A DNA stretch of 64,000 nucleotides, taken from NCBI RefSeq assembly GCF_009765965.1, contig NZ_LMUL01000014.1, forward strand, positions 2,147,884-2,211,883. The letters run 5' to 3'. Position 1 is the first letter of the stretch. Each line of letters begins with the position of its first letter. Under the pieces are notes generated by a model. The model was given only the letters and a program-made list of their open reading frames with translations, had not been told where the DNA came from and ran no database searches. Positions 28,032-38,970 of this stretch are shown here, one piece after another. The stretch is from Caulobacter sp. S45. GTDB lineage: Bacteria > Pseudomonadota > Alphaproteobacteria > Caulobacterales > Caulobacteraceae. Position numbers and translations under genes: made by a program.

Positions 28032-28063
28032 AGCCCTCGCGCCTTATCGGCGCGGGGGCTTTT
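28032..28063 (+). terminator. Rho-independent terminator
   Basis: AGCCCTCGCGCC (28032-28043) pairs with GGCGCGGGGGCT (28049-28060), allowing one G-U pair, around the loop TTATC. TTTT follows directly. It lies 57 bp after the small secreted protein and just before the convergent hypothetical gene ending at 28076. Confidence 0.8.
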
Positions 28064-28075
28064 CGTATCGACGGC

Positions 28076-28345
28076 CTAAAGCAGCAGGGCGTTCGGGACG
28101 CCCGGCTTCGATTTGAGTTCGACGCGGCTCAGGAAGACGTTTTCGAGATGGCGAACCGGCACACCAAGGAACTTGGCGCCCGGCTCGAACTCCTGGCCGA
28201 GCGCTTCTCGGGCCCATTCCTTGAACGCAGGATAATCGTCCTTGCCCAACGCGATCGCGATGGGAGTCCTGCCGGTTTCTTCGGCCAACTTCAGGGCGCA
28301 CTCAACGCGTTCAGCTATCGACTGAACCTGCCGGGAAATTCGCAT
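28076..28345 (-). CDS. hypothetical protein, 89 aa
   Basis: Family not recognised. The predicted protein is soluble and opens with a helix (ISRQVQSIAERVECALKLAEETG) that could form a coiled coil or bundle. It ends with SRVELKSKPGVPNALLL. ATG 28345 has no clear ribosome site. It stands alone between the small secreted protein and the PRC-barrel gene. Confidence is limited by small size, although the sequence composition is not that of a GC-rich shadow frame. Confidence 0.5.
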   Translation of the reverse strand: MRISRQVQSIAERVECALKLAEETGRTPIAIALGKDDYPAFKEWAREALGQEFEPGAKFLGVPVRHLENVFLSRVELKSKPGVPNALLL

Positions 28346-28490
28346 GGCCCGAACCTAACAGATCGAGACCGGCTCCGGGGCGCGAAGCGGCCTACCAGCC
28401 ATCGTTTCTTCGTGATCGGACGATTGCTCGTCGGCGCTTGACCTCTGCGAACGGGGTTGTCCGCAGTCGGCGCGACGAGCCCGGATCGAA

Positions 28491-28521
28491 GACCCAGGCG
28501 GTACGTCGTACCGCCTGGGTC
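28491..28521 (-). terminator. 31-bp perfect palindrome after PRC-barrel gene
   Basis: Fifteen-base arms (left arm GACCCAGGCGGTACG) are symmetric around one central base. The element begins 9 bp downstream of the stop of the minus-strand gene at 28530. Its position suggests a transcript end. No T-run follows on the minus strand, so it may instead be an mRNA stabiliser. Confidence 0.55.
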
Positions 28522-28529
28522 CTAAGTCT

Positions 28530-28886
28530 TCAGCCGATCGGTTCGGCTTCATCGTCGCCGAAGAACCGGTCGGTCTGCTCTCCCCAGCCATAGGCGGTGC
28601 TGTTGAGTTGGTCCCGATCATAGGCCGGCGCGCTCTTCAGCCGCTCCTTGGTCAGCGACGACGTGTAGGTGTCGGCAGCGGCATCGAAGCGCAGCAGCCG
28701 CCACGGAACGGGATAGAATTTGCCGCCCGCGCCAAAAAGGCCGCCCGTGTCCAGGACCACGAACAGGGCCTGGCCGGTCTGCTTATGGAGGAAGACCTCG
28801 CGGATCGTGGCCAGCTTGCCGCCCTTGGGATCGTGGACCACCGTGCCGATCAGGTCGGCGCTTTTGATCAGGCTGTCGATCGTCAT
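28530..28886 (-). CDS. PRC-barrel domain protein
   Basis: A 118-aa protein with a PRC-barrel-like core: LIGTVVHDPKGGKLATIREVFLHKQTGQALFVVLDTGG followed by KFYPVPWRLLRFD. PRC-barrel proteins are small beta-barrels often linked to envelope or stress functions or RNA processing. It lies 9 bp downstream of the GlsB-type gene on the same strand, so the two are probably one stress-related transcript. The C-terminal tail is acidic. Exact role unknown. Confidence 0.75.
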   Translation of the reverse strand: MTIDSLIKSADLIGTVVHDPKGGKLATIREVFLHKQTGQALFVVLDTGGLFGAGGKFYPVPWRLLRFDAAADTYTSSLTKERLKSAPAYDRDQLNSTAYGWGEQTDRFFGDDEAEPIG

Positions 28887-28895
28887 CGGGCGGCC

Positions 28896-29150
28896 TCAGG
28901 CTCGGCGGCGGACGACGGCGTGGTAGATCAGCAGCACCACGACGGCGCCGATGACCGACACGAAGATGCTGTAGAGATTGATTCCGGTCGGGGCGGAGTG
29001 GCCGAGAAAATTGAAGATGAACCCGCCGACGATCGCGCCGACGACGCCGAGCACCATGTCCATGATCACGCCTTCACCCGCGTGATTCACGATCTTACTG
29101 GCGATAAATCCGGAAATCAGGCCAACCACAAGCCATGCTAAGATTGACAT
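28896..29150 (-). CDS. GlsB/YeaQ/YmgE-family stress response membrane protein
   Basis: An 84-aa inner-membrane protein with three hydrophobic helices. MSILAWLVVGLISGFIASKI and the glycine-rich MDMVLGVVGAIVGGFIFNFLG are the family signature, linked to stress survival though the molecular job is unknown. ATG 29150 is chosen for the strong GGGAGGG ribosome site; the longer open frame lacks one. It is the first gene of a likely two-gene unit with the PRC-barrel protein. Confidence 0.85.
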   Translation of the reverse strand: MSILAWLVVGLISGFIASKIVNHAGEGVIMDMVLGVVGAIVGGFIFNFLGHSAPTGINLYSIFVSVIGAVVVLLIYHAVVRRRA

Positions 29151-29322
29151 TTGAACCCTCCCAGCGCCATGCGCGCTTTTATTGTTAAAGACATGGAGGG
29201 GGTGTGAGTTCCCCATGGCTTCGAGGGCCAAGGCCGTCGGTTGCAGATGTTCTCAAAACCTTAAGACCTAAGCAGGGTTTTCCCCTGACAATCGCGCCGC
29301 CTCTCGAGAGGATGAGTCCGCC

Positions 29323-32268
29323 GTGACGACCAGCACCAGCATCAGCAGCGCGGTCCTGCTCGCCTACTTTCAGGCGCGCACCGGCCAGACTGCGGCCAGC
29401 AACAGCTCCACGGCCGCGACCAGCCTGTCCGCGACCGCCCCGATCGCCCCTTGGAAGGCGACCTCCAGCACGTCGGCCACGGCCACGACCTCGAGCGTCA
29501 ACTCCCTGGTAGCCTCGCTGCTGGAAGGCAATCCGCTCGTCGACGCGGCGACCACCAAGCTGTCGACCACCACGTCCAGCGCGGCCGCCAACAGCGACTA
29601 CCAGAACCTGTTCGCCCTCTATAAGGGCCTGACCAGCCTGCAGACCCTGGCCACCGCCGCCGGCGCCAGCGGGGTCAGCTCGAGCGAGCTTTCCCAGCTA
29701 CAACAGGCGTTCAGCGCCGGCCTGGGCCAGGTGCGCACGTCGATCTCCAGTGGGGCGTTCAAGGAGTTCCAGGTCTCCAACGGCACGGTTACGACCCAGG
29801 AGGAGTCCACCACCGGCGCCCAGCAGGAAAGCGACACCTACACCACCCAGCCGCTGGTGAGCGGCACCAGCAGCACGGTGGTGCCCGCATTCCAGGGTAA
29901 TGTGGCCTTCTCCCTCACCTCCACCAGCCTGGCGGGGAAGGCCACGACGGTGAACTTCGACCTGTCGCAGATGGGCGACACGCCGCGAAGCATCTCCAAT
30001 GTGATCAGCTACCTGAACAGCCAGCTGTCCGCGGCCGGCCTGACCACCCGGTTCGGCGACAGCCTGATCCCCGGAACCGCCGCCTCGACCACCACCGTCG
30101 ACGGCGTGACCAGCCTGGTTCCGGCCACGCCCGACCAGTACGCCCTGCAGATCAACGGCACGCCGAACGAGCAACTGAGCTTTTCGGCGGCCACGACCGC
30201 GCCGGCGGTCTACATCGCCGCGACCTCGACCGACCCCAACGCCACCACCGCGTCCAGCTCGACGGCCACCACCACCACCTCGACGACCGCCCTGCCGACC
30301 CTCCCCAGCACCAGCGGCACCAGCACCGCGGCCCCCACGACCACCTCCCAGTTCATCAGCTTCGACACGGCGGATGCGGACTCGAGCACCGCGCGCAGTT
30401 TCACCGACGACCTGCCGGCAGGCTCGACGGTGACGGCCACCGCCACCGCGCCCGACGGCTCGGTCTACGTGCTGGCCAACGTCACCAGCACGGTCAACGG
30501 ACAACCGATCCAGGGCCAGCAGGACGCGGCCCTGCTGAAGTACGACAGCGCGGGAAACCTGGTCTACACGCGCACGCTGGGCGCGGCCGACACCGCCGAC
30601 GCCACCGCCCTGGCCGTCTCCGCCGACGGCTCGCAGGTGGCCATCGCCGGCTCGATCACCGGCGCCGCGCTGGACCCGACCGACACCAGCCAGAACGGCT
30701 CGACCACCCAGCAGAGCTTCGTCACCGTGTTCGACTCCACCGGCGACGAGCTGTGGAGCCAGAACCAGGACGCCAACGAAGGTTCCGACAACCAGGTCAA
30801 CGCCGTGGCCTTCGGCGCCAACAACAGCGTCTATGTGGCGGGCTCGACCCAGGGGCGGCTGACCGGCGCCACGGCCGAAGGCAGCCAGGACGCCTACATC
30901 CAGGGCTTCAGCGCCACCTCCACCACCGACCCGATCACCCAGGAGACCACCTGGACGGCGGCGCCGACCTTCACCACCGAGTTCGGCACCAGCGGCGTCG
31001 ACCGGGCCACCGGCATCGCCGTGGAAGGATCGTCGCTCTACGTCTCCAGCGTGCAGAACGGCGACGCCGTCGTGCAGCAGTACGCCCTGGCGGCGAAGGG
31101 CGCGCCCACCCTGGCCGCGCAACAGGACCTGGGCAATGTCGACGGCGGGGACCTCTCGGGGCTGGCTGTCGCTGCGGACGGCTCCATCATCGTGGCCGGG
31201 TCGACCCACAATGCGGCGTTGAACGCCGGGACCATCACCTCGGCCTATTCTGGAAACGGCGACGCCTTCGTCGCCGACCTCAACGCCAACCTGAGCCCCA
31301 CCGGCGCCGAGTCGGTGGCCTATTACAACGACGGGGCTCCGACCACCGCCTCGGCGCTGACGGTCTCGGGCGGCCAAGTCTACATCACCGGCCAGCTCGC
31401 GGCCCCGACCGTCACCTCCGGCCCCCTCCAGGGCTCCACCGGCTATGCGGCCGCCATCGACCCGACGACGGGCCAGGTCTCATGGTCCACCACCTTCACC
31501 GGGGACAACGGCTCTTCCGAACCCTCTTCGATCGCGGTGAGCGCGACGGGCGGCTCTGTGCTCTCCCAGCTGGGTCTGCCCCAGGGACCGCTGCTCCAGC
31601 AGCAGACGCCATCCTCGCTGGTGACGTCCAACAGCTCCGTGCGGGCCGGCGACGAATTCTTTGTCCAGAACGGATCGGGACCGGCTACGGCCGTCGTGGT
31701 GGCGGCGGACGACACCTATGAGAGCCTGGCGGAAAAGATCTCTCAGGCGTCCGGGTTCCAGGCCAGCGTCACCACAGTGACCATCAACAACCAGCAGGAG
31801 ATCAAGATCGCGCCCGGCAACGCCGCCGCGCAGATCCGTCTGGAAGCGGGGCCTCCGGGTCAGGACGCGCTGTCGGCGCTCGGGTTGCAGGAGGGGCTGG
31901 TCACCACGACCGCGAACACGACCTCCAGCTCCACCGCCGCGACGATCAAAACCGCTAACGGCCAGGTCGCGGCCAGCAACATCAAGACCCACTACTCGAT
32001 CACCGTGCCGGCGGATCTGACGCTGGACTCGTCCACCGACATCACCGCGACCCAGAATGCGCTCAGCGTGGCTATCGCCGAGGTGCAGTCGATCTATAGC
32101 GACATGACCACACCCAAGGCCTCCAGCACCCCGGGCGCGGGATCGGGCACGGTGCCGGCCTACATCACCGCCCAGATTTCCAACTACACCCTGGCGCTCC
32201 AGCGGCTGACCTCGGGCCAGTCGTCGAGCAGCTCCAGCTCCGCCGCGCTCGACCTGCTGGCGGGCTGA
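29323..32268 (+). CDS. FlaEY-like flagellar-associated protein with beta-propeller repeats and flagellin hook IN motif
   Basis: A 981-aa Ser/Thr/Ala-rich protein without a signal peptide. The N-terminal 200 residues are helical and low-complexity. Residues about 350-740 carry repeats of the SBBP or propeller type (GSVYVLANVTSTV, GSQVAIAGSITG, NSVYVAGSTQGRL, GSIIVAGSTHNA). Near 790-860 lies a flagellin hook IN-like motif (AVVVAADDTYESLAEKISQASGF). Length and layout resemble Caulobacter FlaEY, which is needed for normal flagellin synthesis and assembly; I recognise this only by resemblance. GTG 29323 follows GAGAGGATG. No other flagellar gene is in the window. Confidence 0.6.
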   Translation: MTTSTSISSAVLLAYFQARTGQTAASNSSTAATSLSATAPIAPWKATSSTSATATTSSVNSLVASLLEGNPLVDAATTKLSTTTSSAAANSDYQNLFALYKGLTSLQTLATAAGASGVSSSELSQLQQAFSAGLGQVRTSISSGAFKEFQVSNGTVTTQEESTTGAQQESDTYTTQPLVSGTSSTVVPAFQGNVAFSLTSTSLAGKATTVNFDLSQMGDTPRSISNVISYLNSQLSAAGLTTRFGDSLIPGTAASTTTVDGVTSLVPATPDQYALQINGTPNEQLSFSAATTAPAVYIAATSTDPNATTASSSTATTTTSTTALPTLPSTSGTSTAAPTTTSQFISFDTADADSSTARSFTDDLPAGSTVTATATAPDGSVYVLANVTSTVNGQPIQGQQDAALLKYDSAGNLVYTRTLGAADTADATALAVSADGSQVAIAGSITGAALDPTDTSQNGSTTQQSFVTVFDSTGDELWSQNQDANEGSDNQVNAVAFGANNSVYVAGSTQGRLTGATAEGSQDAYIQGFSATSTTDPITQETTWTAAPTFTTEFGTSGVDRATGIAVEGSSLYVSSVQNGDAVVQQYALAAKGAPTLAAQQDLGNVDGGDLSGLAVAADGSIIVAGSTHNAALNAGTITSAYSGNGDAFVADLNANLSPTGAESVAYYNDGAPTTASALTVSGGQVYITGQLAAPTVTSGPLQGSTGYAAAIDPTTGQVSWSTTFTGDNGSSEPSSIAVSATGGSVLSQLGLPQGPLLQQQTPSSLVTSNSSVRAGDEFFVQNGSGPATAVVVAADDTYESLAEKISQASGFQASVTTVTINNQQEIKIAPGNAAAQIRLEAGPPGQDALSALGLQEGLVTTTANTTSSSTAATIKTANGQVAASNIKTHYSITVPADLTLDSSTDITATQNALSVAIAEVQSIYSDMTTPKASSTPGAGSGTVPAYITAQISNYTLALQRLTSGQSSSSSSSAALDLLAG

Positions 32269-32367
32269 GCCCGCTGCGGCGCCTCGCTTGGCGATTCTTG
32301 GTAGTTAGACCGTGATGGCGGCCGAAACCGGCTTCCACTTTCGCCTGTCCCGTTCTAGCCAAACAGT

Positions 32368-33054
32368 ATGAGATTTCTGCAGGACCGTCGTGTGCTGGCG
32401 GCGCTGATCGCGGTCGTGGTCGTGTTGATCGCGCTTGGCGGCGCGCTCACCCTTCTGCGTCACGGACATGGCGGGGACGGGGCCACGCCGGCCTCGTCAT
32501 CCGGGGAACTGAAGGTGGAGATGGGCAAGTCCGCCAAGGTCCAGGCGGACACCTCGGTGCGCTGCTTCGTCAAGGGCCAGTTCGTGGGCATGGAGACCGC
32601 CGCCGACTGCGCCCAGAAGAACGGGATCGCGCCCGGCGCGCTCGACGTCGGCCTGGACCAGAGCGGCGCCATCGCCGCCGGCGGCGCTGGCGCCCACCTC
32701 CAGCCTCTGAGCAATGCGACCAGCGACGGGCAGGCGGACGACGACAAGCCCGACGCCGCCGACGCGGGTCCGGGCGACGGCGATCCGCACAGCTACGCCG
32801 ACACGCCGCCGGCCGACTGTAGGGCCTATGCGCCCGGTGGCTGGCGCAATGCGGGCCAGGGCGTGAACCTGGACGCTTGCGTCCACACCTTGTTCGATGG
32901 CCGGTGTCCAGCGCCGGGACAGGTGGTGTACGGACATTGGGGCGCTCTGACGCTGCGGGCGTCGCCTGGGCGCATCGACGTGTCGCGCAACAACCGCGAC
33001 TTCAGTCCGCTCGCGCCTCAGTACCCCGCCGACTGTTCCATTCCGCCGCTCTGA
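32368..33054 (+). CDS. hypothetical membrane-anchored protein, 228 aa
   Basis: An N-terminal transmembrane anchor (RRVLAALIAVVVVLIALGGALTLL) is followed by a soluble, probably periplasmic domain. That domain has a proline- and aspartate-rich linker and five cysteines outside the anchor (RCFVK, DCAQK, DCRAY, DACVH, GRCPAPG) plus a sixth in DCSIPPL near the end, so disulfides are likely. No family recognised. It follows the FlaEY-like gene by 99 bp and precedes a second small exported protein and ssb on the same strand. Confidence 0.65.
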   Translation: MRFLQDRRVLAALIAVVVVLIALGGALTLLRHGHGGDGATPASSSGELKVEMGKSAKVQADTSVRCFVKGQFVGMETAADCAQKNGIAPGALDVGLDQSGAIAAGGAGAHLQPLSNATSDGQADDDKPDAADAGPGDGDPHSYADTPPADCRAYAPGGWRNAGQGVNLDACVHTLFDGRCPAPGQVVYGHWGALTLRASPGRIDVSRNNRDFSPLAPQYPADCSIPPL

Positions 33055-33096
33055 AGCCCTCGCGCTCGGCGAACGGCCCATGTACACACGGATTCA

Positions 33097-33492
33097 ATGA
33101 GGCGAAGCTCCATCAGACATGGCCTAGGGCTGGCGGTCCTTGGCCTGGCGATCGTCGGCACGGCCGGCTGCACCGCCTCCGTCGAGGCTCCGGCCGACAA
33201 GGGGGTCTGCTGGCACATGGTCCAGCAGAAGGCGGCCAAGCCGAAGTTCTTCCCCCTGTCGCAGAACGAACCGGACCTTGAGCATTGCGCCGCCGCATTG
33301 GAAGGCATGCGCCTGAAGTTCCTGATCCTCGGCGGTTCGATCTCCGAGGTGGAGGGCGCCTATCAGGGCCAGTTCCTGTTCGTCGATCCGCGCGGGGTCT
33401 TCACTTCCACCAACCTGGACGCAGCCCCCTTCCCCTTCCTGGTGCATAGCGGCGACGGCCACCTGGTCCCGCCGGGAACGCCGCCAAGCTGA
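33097..33492 (+). CDS. hypothetical exported protein, possible lipoprotein
   Basis: A 131-aa protein with a hydrophobic leader ending in AIVGTAGC, an imperfect lipobox, so either a lipoprotein or a secreted protein. The mature part has Cys residues in GVCWHMVQQ and EHCAAALEGM and a compact end (GQFLFVDPRGVFTS). No family recognised. Its 3' end is 47 bp before a LexA-type box and 81 bp before ssb. Confidence 0.6.
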   Translation: MRRSSIRHGLGLAVLGLAIVGTAGCTASVEAPADKGVCWHMVQQKAAKPKFFPLSQNEPDLEHCAAALEGMRLKFLILGGSISEVEGAYQGQFLFVDPRGVFTSTNLDAAPFPFLVHSGDGHLVPPGTPPS

Positions 33493-33539
33493 AATGGTCG
33501 GCCAAACCGGCCACATTGACTTCCGCAGCCGAAAGCTGC

Positions 33540-33554
33540 GAACGTAAACAGAAC
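33540..33554. promoter_or_regulatory. LexA (SOS) box upstream of ssb
   Basis: GAACGTAAACAGAAC is GAAC-N7-GAAC, which on the other strand is GTTC-N7-GTTC, the LexA operator of alphaproteobacteria. It ends 19 bp before the ssb start codon. SOS induction of ssb is predicted. Confidence 0.7.
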
Positions 33555-33573
33555 AAACTGAGGAGCGACGGCG

Positions 33574-34071
33574 ATGGCCGGCAGCGTCAACAAAGTCATC
33601 CTGATCGGCAATCTGGGCAAGGACCCGGAGGTGCGGACCCTGAACTCCGGCGACCGGGTCGCCAACCTGCGCATCGCCACCTCCGAAACCTGGCGCGACC
33701 GCACCTCCGGCGAGCGCAAGGAGCGGACCGAATGGCACCAGGTGGTGATCTTCAACGATAACCTGGTGAAGGTGGCCGAGAGCTATCTGCGCAAGGGCTC
33801 GACCGTCTACATCGAGGGCGCGATCCAGACCCGCAAGTACACCGACCAGTCCGGGGCCGAGCGCTACACCACCGAGATCGTGCTGCAGAAGTTCCGCGGC
33901 GAGCTGACCATGCTGGGCGGCCGCGGCGGCGGGGCCGAGGGCGGCGGCGACGAGGGTGGCTACAGCGGCGGTGGGAGCGGCGGCGGTGGCGGGTTCAATC
34001 CCGGCAAGCCGGCCCAGGGCGGCGGCGGCCCGCGCGAGAACTTCGACCTGGACGACGAAATCCCGTTCTAG
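33574..34071 (+). CDS. ssb: single-stranded DNA-binding protein
   Basis: A 165-aa SSB. The OB fold covers roughly residues 5-110 ([62 protein letters not shown]). A glycine-rich linker follows, and the protein ends in DLDDEIPF, the acidic tip that recruits repair and replication proteins. It binds single-stranded DNA as a tetramer in replication, recombination and repair. ATG 33574 follows TGAGGAGCGACGGCG, a good ribosome site. The LexA-type box just upstream indicates damage control. Confidence 0.96.
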   Translation: MAGSVNKVILIGNLGKDPEVRTLNSGDRVANLRIATSETWRDRTSGERKERTEWHQVVIFNDNLVKVAESYLRKGSTVYIEGAIQTRKYTDQSGAERYTTEIVLQKFRGELTMLGGRGGGAEGGGDEGGYSGGGSGGGGGFNPGKPAQGGGGPRENFDLDDEIPF

Positions 34072-34096
34072 GGAACGCGTTCTTCCGGGAGGGCCG

Positions 34097-34735
34097 CTAG
34101 CCGTCGATCCAGTCGGCCAGCCCTTCCCGGACATGGACTTCCCGCAGGGACGGCATGGACCGCATGCGCGCGACATAGGCGCCGAGATGCGGCCATGCGG
34201 CGGCGGGCCTGGGCATGTTGCGCGACCAGCGGGTGAGCATCGCGGCCAGGAAGTCCGTAGCGCTCAGGCGTTCGCCAAGCAGGAAGGGTCGACCGTCGGC
34301 GAAAACGCCATCCAGCCGGTCCCAGGCTGTTTCGATCCGGGAACGCGCAGCGGCCATAGCCGCCTCGGCGTTCGCCGCGCCCGCCGGTTCGTCCGCATAG
34401 AACCAGGCGCGGAAGGCCGGCTGTAGGGTGTTGGCGAAATAGATCATCCATTGCAGGTAGGCCGCGCGCTGCGGATCGCCCGGCGGCGGCGCGAAGCCTC
34501 GCTCGGGATGGCGTTCGGCCAGCAGCATCAACAGGGCGGCGCACTCGGCGTAGGCGACGCCTTCGATCACCATCGCCGGCACTTGGCCGCTGGGGTTGAT
34601 CGCCAGGTACTCGGGCGACCTCTGCGCCTTGGTCTCGATGTCGACCAGCCGAAGCTCGAACGGGACGCCGAGTTCGATCAGCATCCAGTGGACCGCTAGG
34701 CTGGCCGTGCCGGGCGAATAGTAGAGGCTATACAT
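34097..34735 (-). CDS. glutathione S-transferase family protein
   Basis: A 212-aa GST. The N-terminal thioredoxin-like domain opens with MYSLYYSPGTASLAVHWMLIELGVPFEL and includes INPSGQVPAMVIEG, with Ser/Glu glutathione contacts expected at AECAAL. The C-terminal helical domain carries the conserved FLLGERLSATDFLAAML motif. Substrate cannot be told from sequence. It converges with ssb, 25 bp between stops, and no obvious hairpin separates them. Confidence 0.88.
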   Translation of the reverse strand: MYSLYYSPGTASLAVHWMLIELGVPFELRLVDIETKAQRSPEYLAINPSGQVPAMVIEGVAYAECAALLMLLAERHPERGFAPPPGDPQRAAYLQWMIYFANTLQPAFRAWFYADEPAGAANAEAAMAAARSRIETAWDRLDGVFADGRPFLLGERLSATDFLAAMLTRWSRNMPRPAAAWPHLGAYVARMRSMPSLREVHVREGLADWIDG

Positions 34736-34782
34736 CCCGTCGATCTAAACCGAGAACGGCGGCTCGGCCAGTACGTGCGGGC

Positions 34783-35193
34783 TCAGCGCTCGACCGCGCA
34801 GACGTGGCGCAGATCGGTATGGGCGCAGGTGGCGTTGGTGGCCAGGTTGGTGAACTGGCGCGCCCTGGGATCGTAGCGCCAGGCATGGCCGTCGGCGTCG
34901 CGCCCGCGCGCGGTTCCGTTCTCGAACATGTCCGCGTTCCAGTGCGCGCCGGTGTCCTCGTTCACCGCTTTTATGTAGCCGCCCGTGCAGCGGCTGATGT
35001 TCGCCAGCACGCGCTCGTGAGTATGCGCGTCGTAGACGTTCACCGGGAACCGGCTGCCGACCTGGGCGCCGCGGATACACCCGATGTCGGGCTCGACCCC
35101 TCCGAAGCCCAGCGTGGCGTTATAGACTTGGGCGTGGCCAATCCCCGCGCTCAGGCAGAGCGCTAGGGCGGAGAGGGCGGCTAGCGTCTTCAT
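34783..35193 (-). CDS. hypothetical secreted protein, 136 aa
   Basis: Signal peptide MKTLAALSALALCLSAGIGHA is clear, with cleavage before QVYNATLG. The mature part has cysteines in IGCIRGA, SRCTGGY, ATCAHTD and RHVCAVER, which could form two disulfides. ATG 35193 follows AGGATTACCCC; the longer open frame lacks coding character. No family recognised. It is downstream of the small peptide gene at 35447 on the same strand. Confidence 0.65.
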   Translation of the reverse strand: MKTLAALSALALCLSAGIGHAQVYNATLGFGGVEPDIGCIRGAQVGSRFPVNVYDAHTHERVLANISRCTGGYIKAVNEDTGAHWNADMFENGTARGRDADGHAWRYDPRARQFTNLATNATCAHTDLRHVCAVER

Positions 35194-35240
35194 GGGGTAA
35201 TCCTCGCATGACCAGCCTCGAAGACATCGGAGACGTCTGA

Positions 35241-35447
35241 TCAGTCCGCAAGGGGCCGGTGCGTGCGACCCGTCGAATTCGGGGTCGCCGCGACGGCGGA
35301 GGGGAAGGCGAGGGTCTGTGGACCGGCGGTTTGGGACCCGTCGTCGTCGTCCGCATAGCTCATGCTGGCCGCCAACATCCCGCCCACGAGCATCAGTGTG
35401 ATGAGCGCCGCTCTGCCGCACAGCTTTCGAATTGGAAAACCCACCAA
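35241..35447 (-). CDS. small secreted peptide, 68 aa
   Basis: Starts at GTG 35447 with GGAGG six bases upstream. A convincing signal peptide (AALITLMLVGGMLAASMSYA) is followed by an acidic run DDDDG and a proline- and threonine-bearing tail. No family recognised. It faces gyrA across the gap containing the CtrA-type site. Only the ribosome site and leader support it, so it is offered with moderate confidence. Confidence 0.5.
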   Translation of the reverse strand: MVGFPIRKLCGRAALITLMLVGGMLAASMSYADDDDGSQTAGPQTLAFPSAVAATPNSTGRTHRPLAD

Positions 35448-35520
35448 AAACCTCCATACAGGGAGCCTTCGACAGGCCGGCGCGAACGCGGTTTGACCCG
35501 TCTGACGCCGGTGGTAATCC

Positions 35521-35535
35521 TTAACGGCGGCTTAA
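35521..35535. promoter_or_regulatory. CtrA-type site and GANTC sites upstream of gyrA
   Basis: TTAACGGCGGCTTAA is a perfect TTAA-N7-TTAA, the consensus of the cell-cycle regulator CtrA, 71 bp before the gyrA start. Two GANTC methylation sites recognised by CcrM, GATTC at 35543-35547 and GAATC at 35559-35563, follow. Together they suggest cell-cycle control of gyrA or of the divergent small peptide gene. Confidence 0.55.
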
Positions 35536-35605
35536 GGGTCCTGATTCGCCGAAGGCGAGAATCCCGGGCCCTAAAGCCCTTTGCAGACCCCGATCGGTTG
35601 ACTTC

Positions 35606-38365
<2,760 letters not shown>

Positions 38366-38481
38366 TTCTGCTTCCATGCCCCTTCGGGCAGGGGAGATGA
38401 GGCGGAACGGCCGACGCCGCTTGTGGAAAGCGTCGCCGCCCGCTACGGCTCGCTCAACGCCAACGGCGCGGCAGGATTTAC

Positions 38482-38970
38482 GTGCTCACCGGCCTATATC
38501 CCGGGACTTTCGATCCCATCACCAACGGTCACCTGGACATCATCGGCCGGGCGGTGAAGCTGCTTGACCGGCTGGTGATCGGCATCGCCGTCAACCAGGA
38601 AAAGGGTCCCCTGTTCAGCCTGGAAGAGCGGGTGGACATGGTGATGCGCGAGTGCGCCCACCTGCAGGGCAGATGCGAGATCACGGCGCGTCCCTTCGAC
38701 AGCCTGCTGATGCATTTCGCCGAGGAGGTCGGGGCCTCCATGATCATCCGCGGGCTGCGCGCGGTGGCCGACTTCGAGTACGAGTTCCAGATGACCGCGA
38801 TGAACCAGCAGCTCAATCGCGAGATCGAAACCGTCTTCCTGATGGCCGACCCCCACCACCAGGCCGTGGCCTCGCGACTGGTCAAGGAGATCGCCCGCCT
38901 GGGCGGCGACGTCTCCGCCTTCGTGACGCCCGGCGTGGTCGAAAGCTTGAGAGCCAAATACCAGCGATGA
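38482..38970 (+). CDS. coaD: phosphopantetheine adenylyltransferase
   Basis: A 162-aa CoaD. It makes dephospho-CoA from 4'-phosphopantetheine and ATP, the fourth step of CoA synthesis. LTGLYPGTFDPITNGHLDII contains the nucleotidyltransferase motif (T/H-x-G-H as NGHLD), and SMIIRGLRAVADFEYEFQM and MADPHHQAVASRLVKEIA are typical. Start is GTG 38482 with AGGA upstream. The stop overlaps the cyclophilin start (ATGA), so the two are coupled. Confidence 0.95.
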   Translation: MLTGLYPGTFDPITNGHLDIIGRAVKLLDRLVIGIAVNQEKGPLFSLEERVDMVMRECAHLQGRCEITARPFDSLLMHFAEEVGASMIIRGLRAVADFEYEFQMTAMNQQLNREIETVFLMADPHHQAVASRLVKEIARLGGDVSAFVTPGVVESLRAKYQR

